A stretch of DNA of 64,000 nucleotides from Bacteroidota bacterium (GCA_030698405.1 JAUYMU010000059.1:1-64000); one strand, 5' to 3'; shown: positions 9,273 to 21,183, numbered from the stretch's first letter. Numbers and translations: made by a program. The notes: generated from the letters alone by a model not told the origin.

Positions 9273-10829
9273 TTAGTTGTTTATTCTAAACCAGTCAAAG
9301 TCAGCAAATCCGCCAGTTTCTTTCGTTGCATAATTGAACAATCCGAAACGATAGCCCATGAAATGTGGAAGGGTGTATTCCATTTTAAGTTTAGAACCTA
9401 TCGGGGTCCACGTTTTTCCATCGTGACTGTAGTAGAATTTTGCCAGATCGGCGAGATCCCTGAAGTCACAAGCAGCTTTCAGATAAATCATTTTTTGGTT
9501 AACCGGAACTCGCTCCAATTCAACAACAGAGCCTGATTCTGAGCTAACCATCACCACATATTTGTTCCCATTTTCATACTTTACCCCAACCAAACCATAT
9601 TTTTTTTGCAAAAGGGCAAGGCCTGCAAAGTCTCCATCTTTCATTCCTGAAATATCGATACAGGTTGATCCGGAGCATTCAGGTCCAATTGTTCTTTGAG
9701 TCAGGGTGTTTCTTGTCAGCAAAAAGTCATTGTCCACCCGCCCGGTGGTCAGGCGCAGAAAACCTTTTCGTTGGGTAACCGACCAAAGTTCGTTGGCCGG
9801 ATTGTGGTTCCACTGCCAAACCAATGGAAGGGCCCGTTCGCCTTTTTTACGATTGAATTCATCGGAGTTTACAATTCCCGGTATCAATCCTTTGCTGGCC
9901 GGAAGATCGGGTGTATCTGGAACCTTTCCGTCAATACCAATTACCGGCCAATCGTCTTCCCATTTTACCGGCACGAGGTAAGGAATGCGACCAACCGCCC
10001 CATTGTCGCGGAAAAGATAGGCAAACCAGCGTCCGTCGGGTGTATCGATGAGACCGCCCTGAGCAACGCCTTTGTCCTGTAATGCGAATTTGCCTTCATA
10101 AGTACCGGTTATTTTGTCGGCACGGTGAACCACTACGGTTCGCATACCGCCTCGTGGCCAGGCAATGTTGAACAGGTAATATTTGCCATTCACCTTAAAA
10201 AGTTGCGATCCTTCTGATTGCAACATGATATTGGAACCTGCGGGAGCGCTCGCGTTTTCGATCAACACTTTTTCTGTTCCTTCCTTTACTCCTGAAAGAT
10301 CCTCTTTCAATTCAGCGATCATGAGTTTTCCAGCTCCCCAAATCATGTAAATGCGGTCATTGTCATCGAAAAAGATTGTATGATCGTGATAGGCTGGTTT
10401 AAAAGAAATGGTTTTCCAGGGACCTTTTTCGATGTCCTTTGTTGAAAAGATATAAGTTTTGCCAGTAGTTTGAGCAAAGGTACTCACATAGTAAGTGCCT
10501 TTATGGTAACGGATACAACTCGCCCATGAACCACGGCTATAGGTGCTTTTCCCATTGTTTAAGTTTAGTTCATCCATATCAGCCAGCATATCGTAGCAGT
10601 ACCTCACCGTTTCCCAATTCACCAAATCTTTCGATTTCATGATTGGTACTCCGGGACTCATGTGCATGGTGGTGCTGCTCATGTAATAAGTATCGCCCAC
10701 CCGAATCATCGACATATCGGGTACATCGGCATGAATGATTGGATTCTGTGCCAAATTTCCCTGTGCAAAAACAGTGTTGCAAGACAGAACTGCCAACAGT
10801 AAAAACAAAATTGAACTTCTTTTGAGCAT
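9273..10829 (-). CDS. Exported GH43 beta-xylosidase/arabinofuranosidase with C-terminal beta-sandwich
   Basis: This protein of about 518 residues has an N-terminal five-bladed GH43 propeller (NPIIHADVPDMSMI, then SPGVPIMKSKDLVNW) followed by a C-terminal concanavalin-like beta-sandwich (about 330-518). The start at 10829 is preferred because it begins MLKRSSILFLLLAVLSC, a signal peptide. The longer reading from 10934 would overlap the upstream gene. A Cys at the end of the hydrophobic stretch (LSCNTVFAQ) makes either a lipoprotein or signal peptidase I cleavage after FAQ possible. It likely removes xylose or arabinose from imported oligosaccharides in the periplasm. It resembles the next gene upstream in architecture but is clearly diverged. 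Confidence 0.88.
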   Translation of the reverse strand: MLKRSSILFLLLAVLSCNTVFAQGNLAQNPIIHADVPDMSMIRVGDTYYMSSTTMHMSPGVPIMKSKDLVNWETVRYCYDMLADMDELNLNNGKSTYSRGSWASCIRYHKGTYYVSTFAQTTGKTYIFSTKDIEKGPWKTISFKPAYHDHTIFFDDNDRIYMIWGAGKLMIAELKEDLSGVKEGTEKVLIENASAPAGSNIMLQSEGSQLFKVNGKYYLFNIAWPRGGMRTVVVHRADKITGTYEGKFALQDKGVAQGGLIDTPDGRWFAYLFRDNGAVGRIPYLVPVKWEDDWPVIGIDGKVPDTPDLPASKGLIPGIVNSDEFNRKKGERALPLVWQWNHNPANELWSVTQRKGFLRLTTGRVDNDFLLTRNTLTQRTIGPECSGSTCIDISGMKDGDFAGLALLQKKYGLVGVKYENGNKYVVMVSSESGSVVELERVPVNQKMIYLKAACDFRDLADLAKFYYSHDGKTWTPIGSKLKMEYTLPHFMGYRFGLFNYATKETGGFADFDWFRINN

Positions 10830-10890
10830 CCTTGTCTTTTTTTGAATGAAACTTACGATTATTGCCATCTGAATTGAAATTACAAAACGC

Positions 10891-12615
10891 TTATTTTGGC
10901 AGAGCATCGTTAGCCGAAGTGGCGTATAAGCCAATTAAACAACCGGTAAACCCGCCTGCAACATTGGTTGAAAGGATATCACCAGAAACCGTTTCCCCCA
11001 ATTTCACAAAGTCGGTTCTATTGGCCGAATAAGAAAAATCATAGTTATCGCCAACAGCCTTTACTTGCAGACGAATGGGATTTCTGACATCGATTTTGGT
11101 GCTTGCCACTATTGTGGAATGTCCTCTCTCAGTTCTTTCCAACAACAGATAAGTATCGTTTCCTTTCATTGTAACCCCAAACACGTAGTTAAATTTTTCG
11201 CTCTGCAAACACACAATCCCAGCCAAATCTTTCTCCGATGCCGGTGTATATTGAATCGTTGTGGTGAATGAAAAATTACTGTGTTGCTGCCGGTGAAAGA
11301 GTGTTGAAGTTGGCTTTACTTCTTTGATGTTCACGGGGAATGGATTGATTTGCAAGCCCTTCTTTGTTACTGAAATGAATTCTTCGCGCGGACCTCTCAG
11401 ACCAATCCAGCGATAGTCAGGTTTTTCTGAAGTAAAATCATCTCTGAAGGTAAAGTTGCCATTGGGGAAGAAACCATCTTTCCCGGTTTTATTCTCAACT
11501 CCTTTTGGCATTTTTAGTTTTGGCTCCATCGGAATTAAGCCGTTTTCGAATACCGGGAATACTCCCGACCAATCCACTGGCAAAATAAATGTTTCGCGAC
11601 CTGTGTTCACCCTGTCGTTCTCGTTGGGGCGAACAGCCAGAAATACGCCATAATATTTTCCATCAGGTCCTTCAACCAAATCGGCATGACCAGCCCAGTC
11701 AACCTTGTTATTCCGGTCTTTTGGAAAATGTCGTTGTGTCAGTATCGGGTTGCCGGGTGCTGGTTTATACGGTCCCATTGGGTTGTCGCTAATAAAAATA
11801 ACCTCACTGTGCCAGCCACCGGTACCGCCTTCGGCACACATTAAGTAATACTTGCCGTTTTTCTTATAAATATGAGGCGCTTCAATCCAAATCGGTTTTT
11901 TCGAAAGATCAACTCCTCCATCCACAATAATTTTGTCGGTTCCGGCAATTACCTGATCTTTTTCAATATCGTATTCCCAAACTTTGATCACACGGTGACC
12001 AGTATAAAGTTCTTTTCCACTATCCGGCGCATCGTTGTGTACCACATACGCTTTCCCGTCTTCATCAAAGAAAATGGAAGGATCAATCCCGTCAAATTTA
12101 AGTTTGATCGGATCGCTCCAGCCTTTCATCGGATCTTTCGTTTTCACGATGATGTTACCAAAACCTCCTGAAAACTGGGTCGTGATCATGTAAAATGTGT
12201 CGTTGTTTGGATTGTATTTGATGGCGGGTGCATAAATTCCGGCACTAATACCACAATCGTGTACTTTTAATTGCGAGGTGCGGTCTAACACATGACCAAT
12301 TTGTGTCCAGTTCACCAAATCTTTGGAATGAAAAATGGGCACACCGGGGAACATGGCAAAGGACGAACATACCAGATAATAATCGTCGCCTTTGCGGGTT
12401 ATAGCCGGGTCGGGGTAGCACCCTTGTAAAATCGGGTTATAAAACTCGCCGGGTTTCAAGGGGTTGTCGGTATAAACCTTGTCGTTGCCCTCGTACACAA
12501 AATTGGAAAACACAGGTGAATTGGTTGCCTGGCTAAAAACTGTCAGCGAAAACAGGGCTGTAAAAGCTGCCGTTAGTAGGATTGTTTTGGTTTTTTGATT
12601 TTTTGCTTTTTTCAT
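10891..12615 (-). CDS. Exported GH43 beta-xylosidase with C-terminal beta-sandwich
   Basis: This 574-residue protein has a signal peptide at about 1-29. The GH43 propeller starts at FYNPILQGCYPDPAI with catalytic Asp69; FDGIDPSIFFDEDG near 170-183 and KPIWIEAPHIY carry the second Asp and the acid Glu. SSFAMFPGVPIFHSKDL is typical of two-domain GH43 beta-xylosidases. The C-terminal 200 residues form the usual beta-sandwich that shapes the active site. It probably acts in the periplasm as a xylosidase or as an arabinofuranosidase on decorated xylan. It is 24 bases after the CE1 esterase with an N-terminal domain, in the same run. Confidence 0.92.
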   Translation of the reverse strand: MKKAKNQKTKTILLTAAFTALFSLTVFSQATNSPVFSNFVYEGNDKVYTDNPLKPGEFYNPILQGCYPDPAITRKGDDYYLVCSSFAMFPGVPIFHSKDLVNWTQIGHVLDRTSQLKVHDCGISAGIYAPAIKYNPNNDTFYMITTQFSGGFGNIIVKTKDPMKGWSDPIKLKFDGIDPSIFFDEDGKAYVVHNDAPDSGKELYTGHRVIKVWEYDIEKDQVIAGTDKIIVDGGVDLSKKPIWIEAPHIYKKNGKYYLMCAEGGTGGWHSEVIFISDNPMGPYKPAPGNPILTQRHFPKDRNNKVDWAGHADLVEGPDGKYYGVFLAVRPNENDRVNTGRETFILPVDWSGVFPVFENGLIPMEPKLKMPKGVENKTGKDGFFPNGNFTFRDDFTSEKPDYRWIGLRGPREEFISVTKKGLQINPFPVNIKEVKPTSTLFHRQQHSNFSFTTTIQYTPASEKDLAGIVCLQSEKFNYVFGVTMKGNDTYLLLERTERGHSTIVASTKIDVRNPIRLQVKAVGDNYDFSYSANRTDFVKLGETVSGDILSTNVAGGFTGCLIGLYATSANDALPK

Positions 12616-12639
12616 TTTTTTGCTTTTATGATATTTTTA

Positions 12640-14612
<1,973 letters not shown>

Positions 14613-14646
14613 TTATTTCTAATTCGACCTATAATCTTGATTTCAT

Positions 14647-14868
14647 TTATTTTAGGAATACCGGGTTTCCTGATCCCCACCAATCAGACCATGCGAACGG
14701 ATCGGTCAGAGGCTCAATTGCTGGAAGTTGTTCTATCGTAGGTAAAACCGGCGTCGGATATTTTGCGCCGGTGTTTTCAAATCCATAGACAAAGGGAATT
14801 TTCTGGGCAAAAGAATTGACTGCCAGAAAGGTACTTAGTAAAATCAGCGAAATTATTTTAGTTCTCAT
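14647..14868 (-). pseudogene. 73-codon remnant of an exported xylan esterase-like protein
   Basis: A clean signal peptide (MRTKIISLILLSTFLAVNSFAQ) is followed by about 50 residues. ENTGAKYPTPVLP and IEPLTDPFAWSD resemble the start of Bacteroidota CE15-like glucuronoyl esterases and related exported hydrolases. The reading frame then ends with WWGSGNPVFLK and a stop. No catalytic domain follows in any frame before the CE1 gene 58 bases further on. It is most simply an N-terminal remnant left by a large deletion. A functional small exported protein cannot be excluded. The CE15 link rests on recalled family resemblance and is tentative. Confidence 0.5.
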
Positions 14869-14974
14869 TTAGATATCGTTTAGGTTTAATTACTATTGTT
14901 TTTTTACTTATTAATGAGAATCACCAGTTGAGACCCGTTATGTCAATTAATGTTTTTCTAAAAAAGAGCACCAT

Positions 14975-15163
14975 ATTGAACCCACTTCGGGGTTCTGTTT
15001 ATTGCTTTATTGCATTTCCCCGCACTTTGTACGGGGTTATTCAAATTAAACCACATTCGCGGTTTTTAAGAGCAAATCCTGAAAGGATTTAATATGAATA
15101 ACCGCGGGTGTAAACCCGTGGTAAACAGAAGTATAAAAACCAGAACCCCGAAGTGGGTTCAAT
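14975..15163. repeat. Composite palindromic intergenic element (REP/BIME-like), copy 1
   Basis: Perfect 23-base inverted arms lie at 14975-14997 and 15141-15163. Nested inside are smaller hairpins: CCCCG/CGGGG at 15018-15022 and 15032-15036, AAATCCT/AGGATTT at 15074-15090, and an ACCGCGGGT/ACCCGTGGT arch near 15101-15121. The motif TGAATAACC next to a GGTG-AAACC hairpin recurs in the element at 40014-40209. The element fills most of the 330-base gap 14869-15198 between the GH2 gene and the 73-codon remnant. I see no gene in that gap. It could act as a terminator or RNA-stability element, or be a REP-type mobile palindrome. Confidence 0.8.
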
Positions 15164-15198
15164 AATAAATTGCGACTTATACTCTTGATTTTCATTAT

Positions 15199-17925
15199 TT
15201 ACTTGATTTGAATTTCTATCTGTTTTTCTTTCAATCCTGAAGATTTCGCTTTCAAAATTAATGTCCCTTTTTCTCCGTATTTCGCCCTAACAATCACCAG
15301 CGCCAATCCGTTAAAGGCTTCACGCTGGTGTGAAGCAAAAGATTCCAGGTTATATGAATCGCCGTTATCGGTTGCCACAATTTCGCCCGGACCTTCAATA
15401 CTGAATTCAATCCGGTTGTTTGATCGTGGCACCAGAAGTCCATCTTTATCGGTTATTTTCACGGCAATGAATGCCAAATCTCTTCCGTCAGCATCAATTT
15501 TGCTGCGGTCGGCTGTTGCCTGAAGTTGCGATGCTTCTCCGGTTGTTTTTACTACTTCTTCAGCCCACTTTGCACCGTTTTTAAAGGCGATCACCTTCAA
15601 TTCACCCGGTTCGTATTTCACATCGTCCCAGCGCAAACGGTACTCGGATGCTCCTTTTTTCTTTTTCCCCTGCGATTTTCCATTCAGGAATAATTCTGCT
15701 TCGTCGCCCGAAGTAAATACATGTACCGGAGTAACTTCTCCGACTCGTTCCGGCCAGTTCCAGTGAGGCAGAATGTGAACCATGGGCAGATCGGGGCGCC
15801 AGCGCGATTGATAAAGGAAAAACCGGTCTTTTTTGAAACCTGCCAGATCGATCATTCCGGAATAAGAACTTCGCGCTTCATAATATGGCGTTGGTTCGCC
15901 GATGTAATCAAATCCATTCCAGACAAATTCTCCAGCCACAAAAGGATGCCGGTCGAGTGAACCAAAAACCTTATCGGCAGAAGATCCAAAATCAACCGCA
16001 TAAAGTTCGTACGAACTGACCTGGCAAATCTTCGAGTCGCCGCCTCTGCCATCGCGTGTAGGTGAACTATTTGCTTTTGTTACCGGGAACAGATAGACAC
16101 CACGGCTACTGAAAGCAGATGCAGTTTCAGCGCTATAAATTACTTTGTTTGGGAATTTCGTATGAAAAGCTTCGTATTGCGGAGCAGTGCGGATACGATC
16201 AGTTCCTTCAAATTCAGGAGCCGTGCGAATTCCTTCACCCTGATAATTCAGTCCAATCACATCGGGAACCTGTGACAAAGGCATGTCCGATTTTGCAAAA
16301 TTCATGGCAAGGGTGGTTGGGCGCGTTGGGTCTTCTTCGTTCACAAAATCGGATAACCGTTTTGCTACAGCAGCGCCTTCTTTGTCGGTGTATTGTTCGC
16401 CCACTTCATTCCCAAAACTCCACATTATTACTGACGCATAATTCCTGTCGCGACGAATAAAAGCGCGCGTATCGGCTTCCGACCAGTCGGGAAAAATCAG
16501 GTGAAAATCGTGTGGCGTCTTTTTTCGTTCCCACGAATCAAAGATCTCGTCGATCACCAGAAAACCCATTCGGTCGGTTAATTCCAGCAACTCCGGTGCG
16601 GGAGGATTGTGTGCCATGCGAATGGCATTGCAGCCCATCTCGCGCAATATCTCGAGCTGGCGTTCGGCTGCCCGCGTATTGAAAGCTGCACCCAAAGCGC
16701 CCAGGTCGTGGTGCTGGTTGACGCCTTGTATTTTTATGTGTTCACCGTTGACAAATATTCCTTTGTCGGGATTAAATTCTACTGCCCTAATTCCAAACCG
16801 TGTTTCGTATTGGTCGATGGCTTTCCCTTTTTGTGTTAAAGTGGTCACCGCAACATAAAGGTTGGGTTGTTGTGTTGGTGGCGGCCCCCAAAGTTTGGGG
16901 TTTTTAATGATTACAGAACCTTCAACTTTTGCACTTTCCCCTGAAGGAATTTTTGATTTCAGGGTTGAGAAACTGACAACTGCTTTGCCGTTTTTGTTCC
17001 CATTTGCATCCAACGCAAAAACTGAAGTTGCAATTTCAATGTTTGCTTCGGTTTTCGAGTCGTTATCAATTGAAACGGCAAGCTGGATGGTAGCAGATTC
17101 CAATGAAACATCTTTTGTTGTTACAAAAGTCCCCCATTGCCCAATATGAACGGGATTGGTTTTGGTCAGCCAAACGTTGCGGTAAAGTCCTGCGCCGGGA
17201 TACCAACGAGCAGAATGATTGGGATTGTCGATGCGGATGGCCAGTTGATTTTCACTGCCGAATTTGATGAACGGAGTCAGGTCCAACCGAAATGAATTAT
17301 ACCCATATGGCCAGCCACCCACCAGTTGCCCGTTCATCCAAACAATAGCGTATGACATGGCCCCGTCAATATCAAGAAAGATGGATTTACCTTTTTCCGA
17401 AGCCGGAATATCGAGTTTTTTGCGGTACCAGGCCACTCCGTTAACCGGCAAACGCCCCATTCCTCCGCCAACTTCAGAATCCCAACCTTTCTGAAAAGGT
17501 CCTTTGATGGCCCAGTCGTGCGGCAGGTTTACTTTTTCCCATGAATGATCGTCGAAATTGCTTTGAACAAAAGGAAAATCACCGCCGGGATTTCCTTCAG
17601 GACGAACATGTTTTTTTGCAGAATCTTTGATGAAATCATTTGCAGAGGGAAGAATCCAGGGTTTAAGTACTTCCTGTTTAGCTTCCACTTCAACAGCTTC
17701 GGTGGGTTTTGCGTCGGCGACCTTATTGTCAGTATTGTCGGTAATTTCAGGCCTGACATCGTAAATCAACTTGTCGGCTTTTGGTGCCGATTCGTATTTG
17801 AAGAAACTCCAGCCTTCGTTGATTGAAATGCGCTCTCTTTCAGATTTTTTGGATTGAGCAAATGAAGTTGTCACCGCAAGTAAGATGATACATTCTATCA
17901 GGATAAAAATATTTTTGTTTTTCAT
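15199..17925 (-). CDS. Exported GH2 family glycoside hydrolase (beta-galactosidase-like)
   Basis: This 908-residue protein has a signal peptide at about 1-23. A sugar-binding jelly-roll (about 110-280; KGWDSEVGGGMGRLPVNG), an Ig-like domain and a TIM barrel follow, then DUF4982-like and Ig-like domains (about 700-908). The acid/base is about E506 in WSFGNEVG and the nucleophile about E666 in FVAGEFVWNGFDY. An unusual insert at about 45-110 (with DNTDNKVADAKP) separates the signal peptide from the first domain. GH2 enzymes include beta-galactosidases, glucuronidases and mannosidases. In this run it would remove galactosyl or similar side-chain sugars from complex xylans. It follows the SGNH esterase gene by 36 bases. 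Confidence 0.92.
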   Translation of the reverse strand: MKNKNIFILIECIILLAVTTSFAQSKKSERERISINEGWSFFKYESAPKADKLIYDVRPEITDNTDNKVADAKPTEAVEVEAKQEVLKPWILPSANDFIKDSAKKHVRPEGNPGGDFPFVQSNFDDHSWEKVNLPHDWAIKGPFQKGWDSEVGGGMGRLPVNGVAWYRKKLDIPASEKGKSIFLDIDGAMSYAIVWMNGQLVGGWPYGYNSFRLDLTPFIKFGSENQLAIRIDNPNHSARWYPGAGLYRNVWLTKTNPVHIGQWGTFVTTKDVSLESATIQLAVSIDNDSKTEANIEIATSVFALDANGNKNGKAVVSFSTLKSKIPSGESAKVEGSVIIKNPKLWGPPPTQQPNLYVAVTTLTQKGKAIDQYETRFGIRAVEFNPDKGIFVNGEHIKIQGVNQHHDLGALGAAFNTRAAERQLEILREMGCNAIRMAHNPPAPELLELTDRMGFLVIDEIFDSWERKKTPHDFHLIFPDWSEADTRAFIRRDRNYASVIMWSFGNEVGEQYTDKEGAAVAKRLSDFVNEEDPTRPTTLAMNFAKSDMPLSQVPDVIGLNYQGEGIRTAPEFEGTDRIRTAPQYEAFHTKFPNKVIYSAETASAFSSRGVYLFPVTKANSSPTRDGRGGDSKICQVSSYELYAVDFGSSADKVFGSLDRHPFVAGEFVWNGFDYIGEPTPYYEARSSYSGMIDLAGFKKDRFFLYQSRWRPDLPMVHILPHWNWPERVGEVTPVHVFTSGDEAELFLNGKSQGKKKKGASEYRLRWDDVKYEPGELKVIAFKNGAKWAEEVVKTTGEASQLQATADRSKIDADGRDLAFIAVKITDKDGLLVPRSNNRIEFSIEGPGEIVATDNGDSYNLESFASHQREAFNGLALVIVRAKYGEKGTLILKAKSSGLKEKQIEIQIK

Positions 17926-17961
17926 ATCTGTCTTATACTGTCATTCAAATTTAATCCATAT

Positions 17962-19902
17962 TCAAGGTTCGGTAGTAAATGGCGAAGCGGGCAACCCATC
18001 CTTGTTGTACAGATTGGCACCTGCCGGATTATCAGCCCAGGCATAGCGAACAGTCAAAGGATTTGGGATACTTTCGTTCCAAACAACTACTTTGTTACCT
18101 TTTATTTCAGCTTTGGCCCAAACAAATTTTTTGTCGGCTCCGGCAATGGCGAAATGTTTCAACTCCTTGCCATCGTTGGTCGTCAGTCCGTTTCCACAAT
18201 CAGAAAAAGTCAGTTCAATTTTGTCGCCTTTCACCTTCATTGATTGATAAATGGGTCCCGAAGCTACCACTTTCGTATCTCCATAAGCTAATTTTTCAGC
18301 AGCAAGGGCAAGGCGCTGTCCCACTTCTTTTTTCCGAAGCGGGTGAATGTCGTTCTTTTCGCCCAATCCGATAGTCACCACCATCGCGGTGTTGGGTACC
18401 GAAAGCGTTTTCAACTGCTGATAACGAAGAGATGCCCAACTGCCTTCAGAAGGTTCATTTTTCGGTTCCATAAAATCGGGAAGCTGGACAAAAAGAAACG
18501 GTAGATCGCCTTGTCCCCAGAGTGTGCGCCATTCGCCAATCAAGGTAGAGAGAACAGTTTTGTATTCACTTGCCCGCTCAGCGTTGGATTCGCCCTGGTA
18601 CCAAACCATTCCCTTCAGCGTGTAATTCACAATGGGCGAAAGCATTGCATTGTACAATCCAAGCGGTTTTCCGGGGAAAAAGGTTGCGGTTGGGCTGGGG
18701 CCGCATTTCGCTCCAATGTTGTATTTCCAGGTTCCTTTCAGGTCGAATATTTGCCCATCAACTGTCAATTGGTAAGGTTTTTCTTTGATAAAAGCCCCAT
18801 TCCCCGATTGGCTGACTACCCGTATTGTGATGTTGTTTTTGCCAGCTTTCAAAATGCCGGAATCTACATTGTAGCGCCGTGGTGGATATTGGTAGCCTGT
18901 TGTGCCTACAAATTTTCCGTTTATAAAAACGGAATCGCTGTCAACGATCGTTCCAAGTTCAAGAAGAGCCGTTTTTCCGACACAATTTTCCGGAAGTTCG
19001 ATCTCTTTGCGAAACCAGACAGCGCCACTTTTAAAATCCATGCCTGTTTCCCTAAATGAAGAGGGTATTTGCAACGTTGGCCAGGCAGAATCGTCGAGTT
19101 GCGGTGTTGACCAGGGCATTTCCTTCCTTCCCAGATCGCTTTTGCCCAACTCATCAAACCATTTCCACTGAGCCGCTTTTTCCGAAGAGAGCAAGTTCCG
19201 CATGTAAGTTGTATCCGATAATTGTTTGGCGATTTTGTACTGCTCCGGAAAAGCTTTCAGCGATTCTTCGCTGATCCAGCTTTCGGCAGATGAGCCACCG
19301 GCTGCACATTGGATGATTCCAATTGGGATGTTATATTTTGCATTGAGTTCGCGGGCAAAGAAATAGCCCACAGCCGTGTATTTTAAAATGTTTTGAGGAT
19401 TCGCTTCTTCCCATTTTCCACCCTGAATGTCTGCTTGCGGTTCGTTGTAATTCCAGCGCACCGGAACCTGAAATAGCCTGATGTTGGGATTCTCGCAGTT
19501 TTCAATGTCCTTTTCGTATAGGGGAGAAACCCGGCTCATGGTTGTTTCCATATTCGATTGGCCCGAACAAAGCCAAACATCGCCAAAGAGAATGTTCTTC
19601 AGGATAATTTGATTGCTGCCGGTAATTTTGATTTCAAATGGTCCGCCTGCCTTTTGTGCCGGAAGGGTAATCATCCATTTGCCATCAGCCGGGGCAACTG
19701 TTTCGAACGACTGGTTGTTGAAATTGAGTTTTACATTTTCTCCTGCACTTGCCCAACCCCAAATCTTCACAGGAGTTTCGCGCTGAAGAATCATTCCGTC
19801 ACTCACCAGTTTCGGCAAACGCACCTGACTATTCACGGTTTGGGCGATCAACAAAATCAGGAAAAGTATGCTGAAAAATATTTTCAAAGTTCGGTTCATC
19901 AC
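17962..19902 (-). CDS. Exported SGNH-type acetylesterase (sialate O-acetylesterase-like, CE20-like)
   Basis: This 646-residue protein has a signal peptide of about 25 residues. The SGNH core is interrupted by a GH2-like jelly-roll at about 250-400 (WFRKEIELPENCVGK). The nucleophile is S116 in WLCSGQSNME; GMVWYQGESNA (about 435) and the DIHP motif in LGEKNDIHPLRKKE (catalytic Asp and His) complete the site. The length and domain insertion are typical of Bacteroidota proteins labelled sialate O-acetylesterase, several of which act on acetylated xylan. No sialic-acid genes are nearby, so xylan deacetylation is more likely. It is the first gene of the long minus-strand run and is divergent from the AraC regulator, so the promoter should lie in 19903-20051. 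Confidence 0.88.
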   Translation of the reverse strand: MMNRTLKIFFSILFLILLIAQTVNSQVRLPKLVSDGMILQRETPVKIWGWASAGENVKLNFNNQSFETVAPADGKWMITLPAQKAGGPFEIKITGSNQIILKNILFGDVWLCSGQSNMETTMSRVSPLYEKDIENCENPNIRLFQVPVRWNYNEPQADIQGGKWEEANPQNILKYTAVGYFFARELNAKYNIPIGIIQCAAGGSSAESWISEESLKAFPEQYKIAKQLSDTTYMRNLLSSEKAAQWKWFDELGKSDLGRKEMPWSTPQLDDSAWPTLQIPSSFRETGMDFKSGAVWFRKEIELPENCVGKTALLELGTIVDSDSVFINGKFVGTTGYQYPPRRYNVDSGILKAGKNNITIRVVSQSGNGAFIKEKPYQLTVDGQIFDLKGTWKYNIGAKCGPSPTATFFPGKPLGLYNAMLSPIVNYTLKGMVWYQGESNAERASEYKTVLSTLIGEWRTLWGQGDLPFLFVQLPDFMEPKNEPSEGSWASLRYQQLKTLSVPNTAMVVTIGLGEKNDIHPLRKKEVGQRLALAAEKLAYGDTKVVASGPIYQSMKVKGDKIELTFSDCGNGLTTNDGKELKHFAIAGADKKFVWAKAEIKGNKVVVWNESIPNPLTVRYAWADNPAGANLYNKDGLPASPFTTEP

Positions 19903-20051
19903 TGACGTTTAAGAATAGCTATAAAATTATAACCAAAATACGGTATGAAGGTACTGAAACACGATTTTAGACCATTTTAAAGTACATTTTTCTTTCCTTT
20001 TGGCATTTGAAATTCGCTACTTTTACCGTTTCAAGAAATGTTTCAGAATTT

Positions 20052-21143
20052 ATGGAGAAGACTGTTCATCTGCTGATCATGTACACGATGCTGGTTTTGA
20101 CTCTTGTGTTGTTTCACAAGGGACGAAAACACCCGCCAAGCTTGATGCTCGCCATTTATGCTTCGGTTGAAGTGTTAACCAATGGTCTGAACAGCCTTAC
20201 CCTTTCCGGAGGTTATAGTTTTTTCGACCAATTTCCGGTTTTGCATTTCATCTATAAACCACTGTATTGTTTGTGGGTTCCATTGTTTTATTTTTATGTA
20301 CGGTACAGCTTCTCTTCTGATTTTAAGCTAAATAAAAAGCACCTGATCCATTTGATTCCTTTTTTTGCTTTCCTTGTATTTTTCCTGATGATTTGGATAC
20401 TGAAAGGAAATCATTATATCTGGGAGAATTTATATCAATCAAATACATTTCTTAACAATACAGCTTTTGCTGTTGATCTAACGGTTAAAGTGCAATATCT
20501 GATTTATAATTTTTTAATGATGAGGTCTTTGTTTTATATTGAAAAGAATGAAAATCTGCAGCACCAGATTATTCCATCGTTGGGAGTCGATATCCGATGG
20601 TTACGGTTTATTGTGTATGGTTATGCGCTTGCATGCCTCATCGGAATAGCCATCACGGTGTCCGTTTTGGTGAAAAGCCCGGCTGTTTCGGTGATCAATC
20701 TGGTGAGTATTTCATATTTTTTCCTGTTTTTCTTTGCCATTTTTTACCATACAATTACCAATAAACGCTTCAGTGATGAGGTAAAACCCAAACTGGTACA
20801 ATTGCCCAATGCCGATATGAAACTGTTGATGAAACGGATTGAGGAACTGGTTGCAGAAAAGAAAATGTATCTCGAACCGGAACTGACACTTCAGCAAATT
20901 GCCACAGCGCTCAACGAAAAGGAACGAAATATTTCACAAGCAATCAACACCATTCAGCAACGGAATCTGAACGATTACATCAATTCCCTCAGAATTGAAC
21001 ATGCCTGCGGGTTGTTACTCACAAACAAGGAAAAACCGGTTTTCGAGGTGATGTACGAATCGGGGTTTAACACCAAAGGCGCTTTTAATCTGGCATTTAA
21101 GAAAATGGTTGGAAAAACGCCTACACAATATCGGGAAGGGTAA
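20052..21143 (+). CDS. Membrane-anchored AraC-family transcriptional regulator
   Basis: This protein of about 363 residues has roughly seven hydrophobic helices in its first 235 residues (LLIMYTMLVLTLVLF, FAFLVFFLMIWIL, SISYFFLFFFAIFYH). A C-terminal AraC DNA-binding domain of about 100 residues follows: ERNISQAIN, then FEVMYESGFNTKGAFNLAFKKMVGKTPTQYR. The start at 20052 (MEKTVHLL) is preferred over 20007, because a possible -7 box (TACTTTTA, 20018-20025) lies between them. It is divergent from the long xylan-enzyme run and probably controls it, sensing a signal in or across the membrane. This topology is common in Bacteroidota, but most known xylan loci use hybrid two-component sensors instead. 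Confidence 0.88.
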   Translation: MEKTVHLLIMYTMLVLTLVLFHKGRKHPPSLMLAIYASVEVLTNGLNSLTLSGGYSFFDQFPVLHFIYKPLYCLWVPLFYFYVRYSFSSDFKLNKKHLIHLIPFFAFLVFFLMIWILKGNHYIWENLYQSNTFLNNTAFAVDLTVKVQYLIYNFLMMRSLFYIEKNENLQHQIIPSLGVDIRWLRFIVYGYALACLIGIAITVSVLVKSPAVSVINLVSISYFFLFFFAIFYHTITNKRFSDEVKPKLVQLPNADMKLLMKRIEELVAEKKMYLEPELTLQQIATALNEKERNISQAINTIQQRNLNDYINSLRIEHACGLLLTNKEKPVFEVMYESGFNTKGAFNLAFKKMVGKTPTQYREG

Positions 21144-21177
21144 TGCATTCAACGCATTCTCACCTTCCCCGACAGAT
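21135..21177. terminator. Hairpin between convergent AraC and ATPase genes
   Basis: GGAAGGGTAATGC and GCATTCTCACCTTCC pair with a small bulge across the end of the AraC regulator gene and the 40-base gap before the convergent ATPase gene. The position is right for a shared terminator. There is no strong T-run on either side, so the call is moderate. Confidence 0.5.
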
Positions 21178-21183
21178 TCTTAT

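Noticed and set aside
17962-19902. A sialic-acid utilisation role for the sialate O-acetylesterase-like gene
   Set aside because: No sialidase, NanA or transporter genes are nearby and all neighbours act on xylan.
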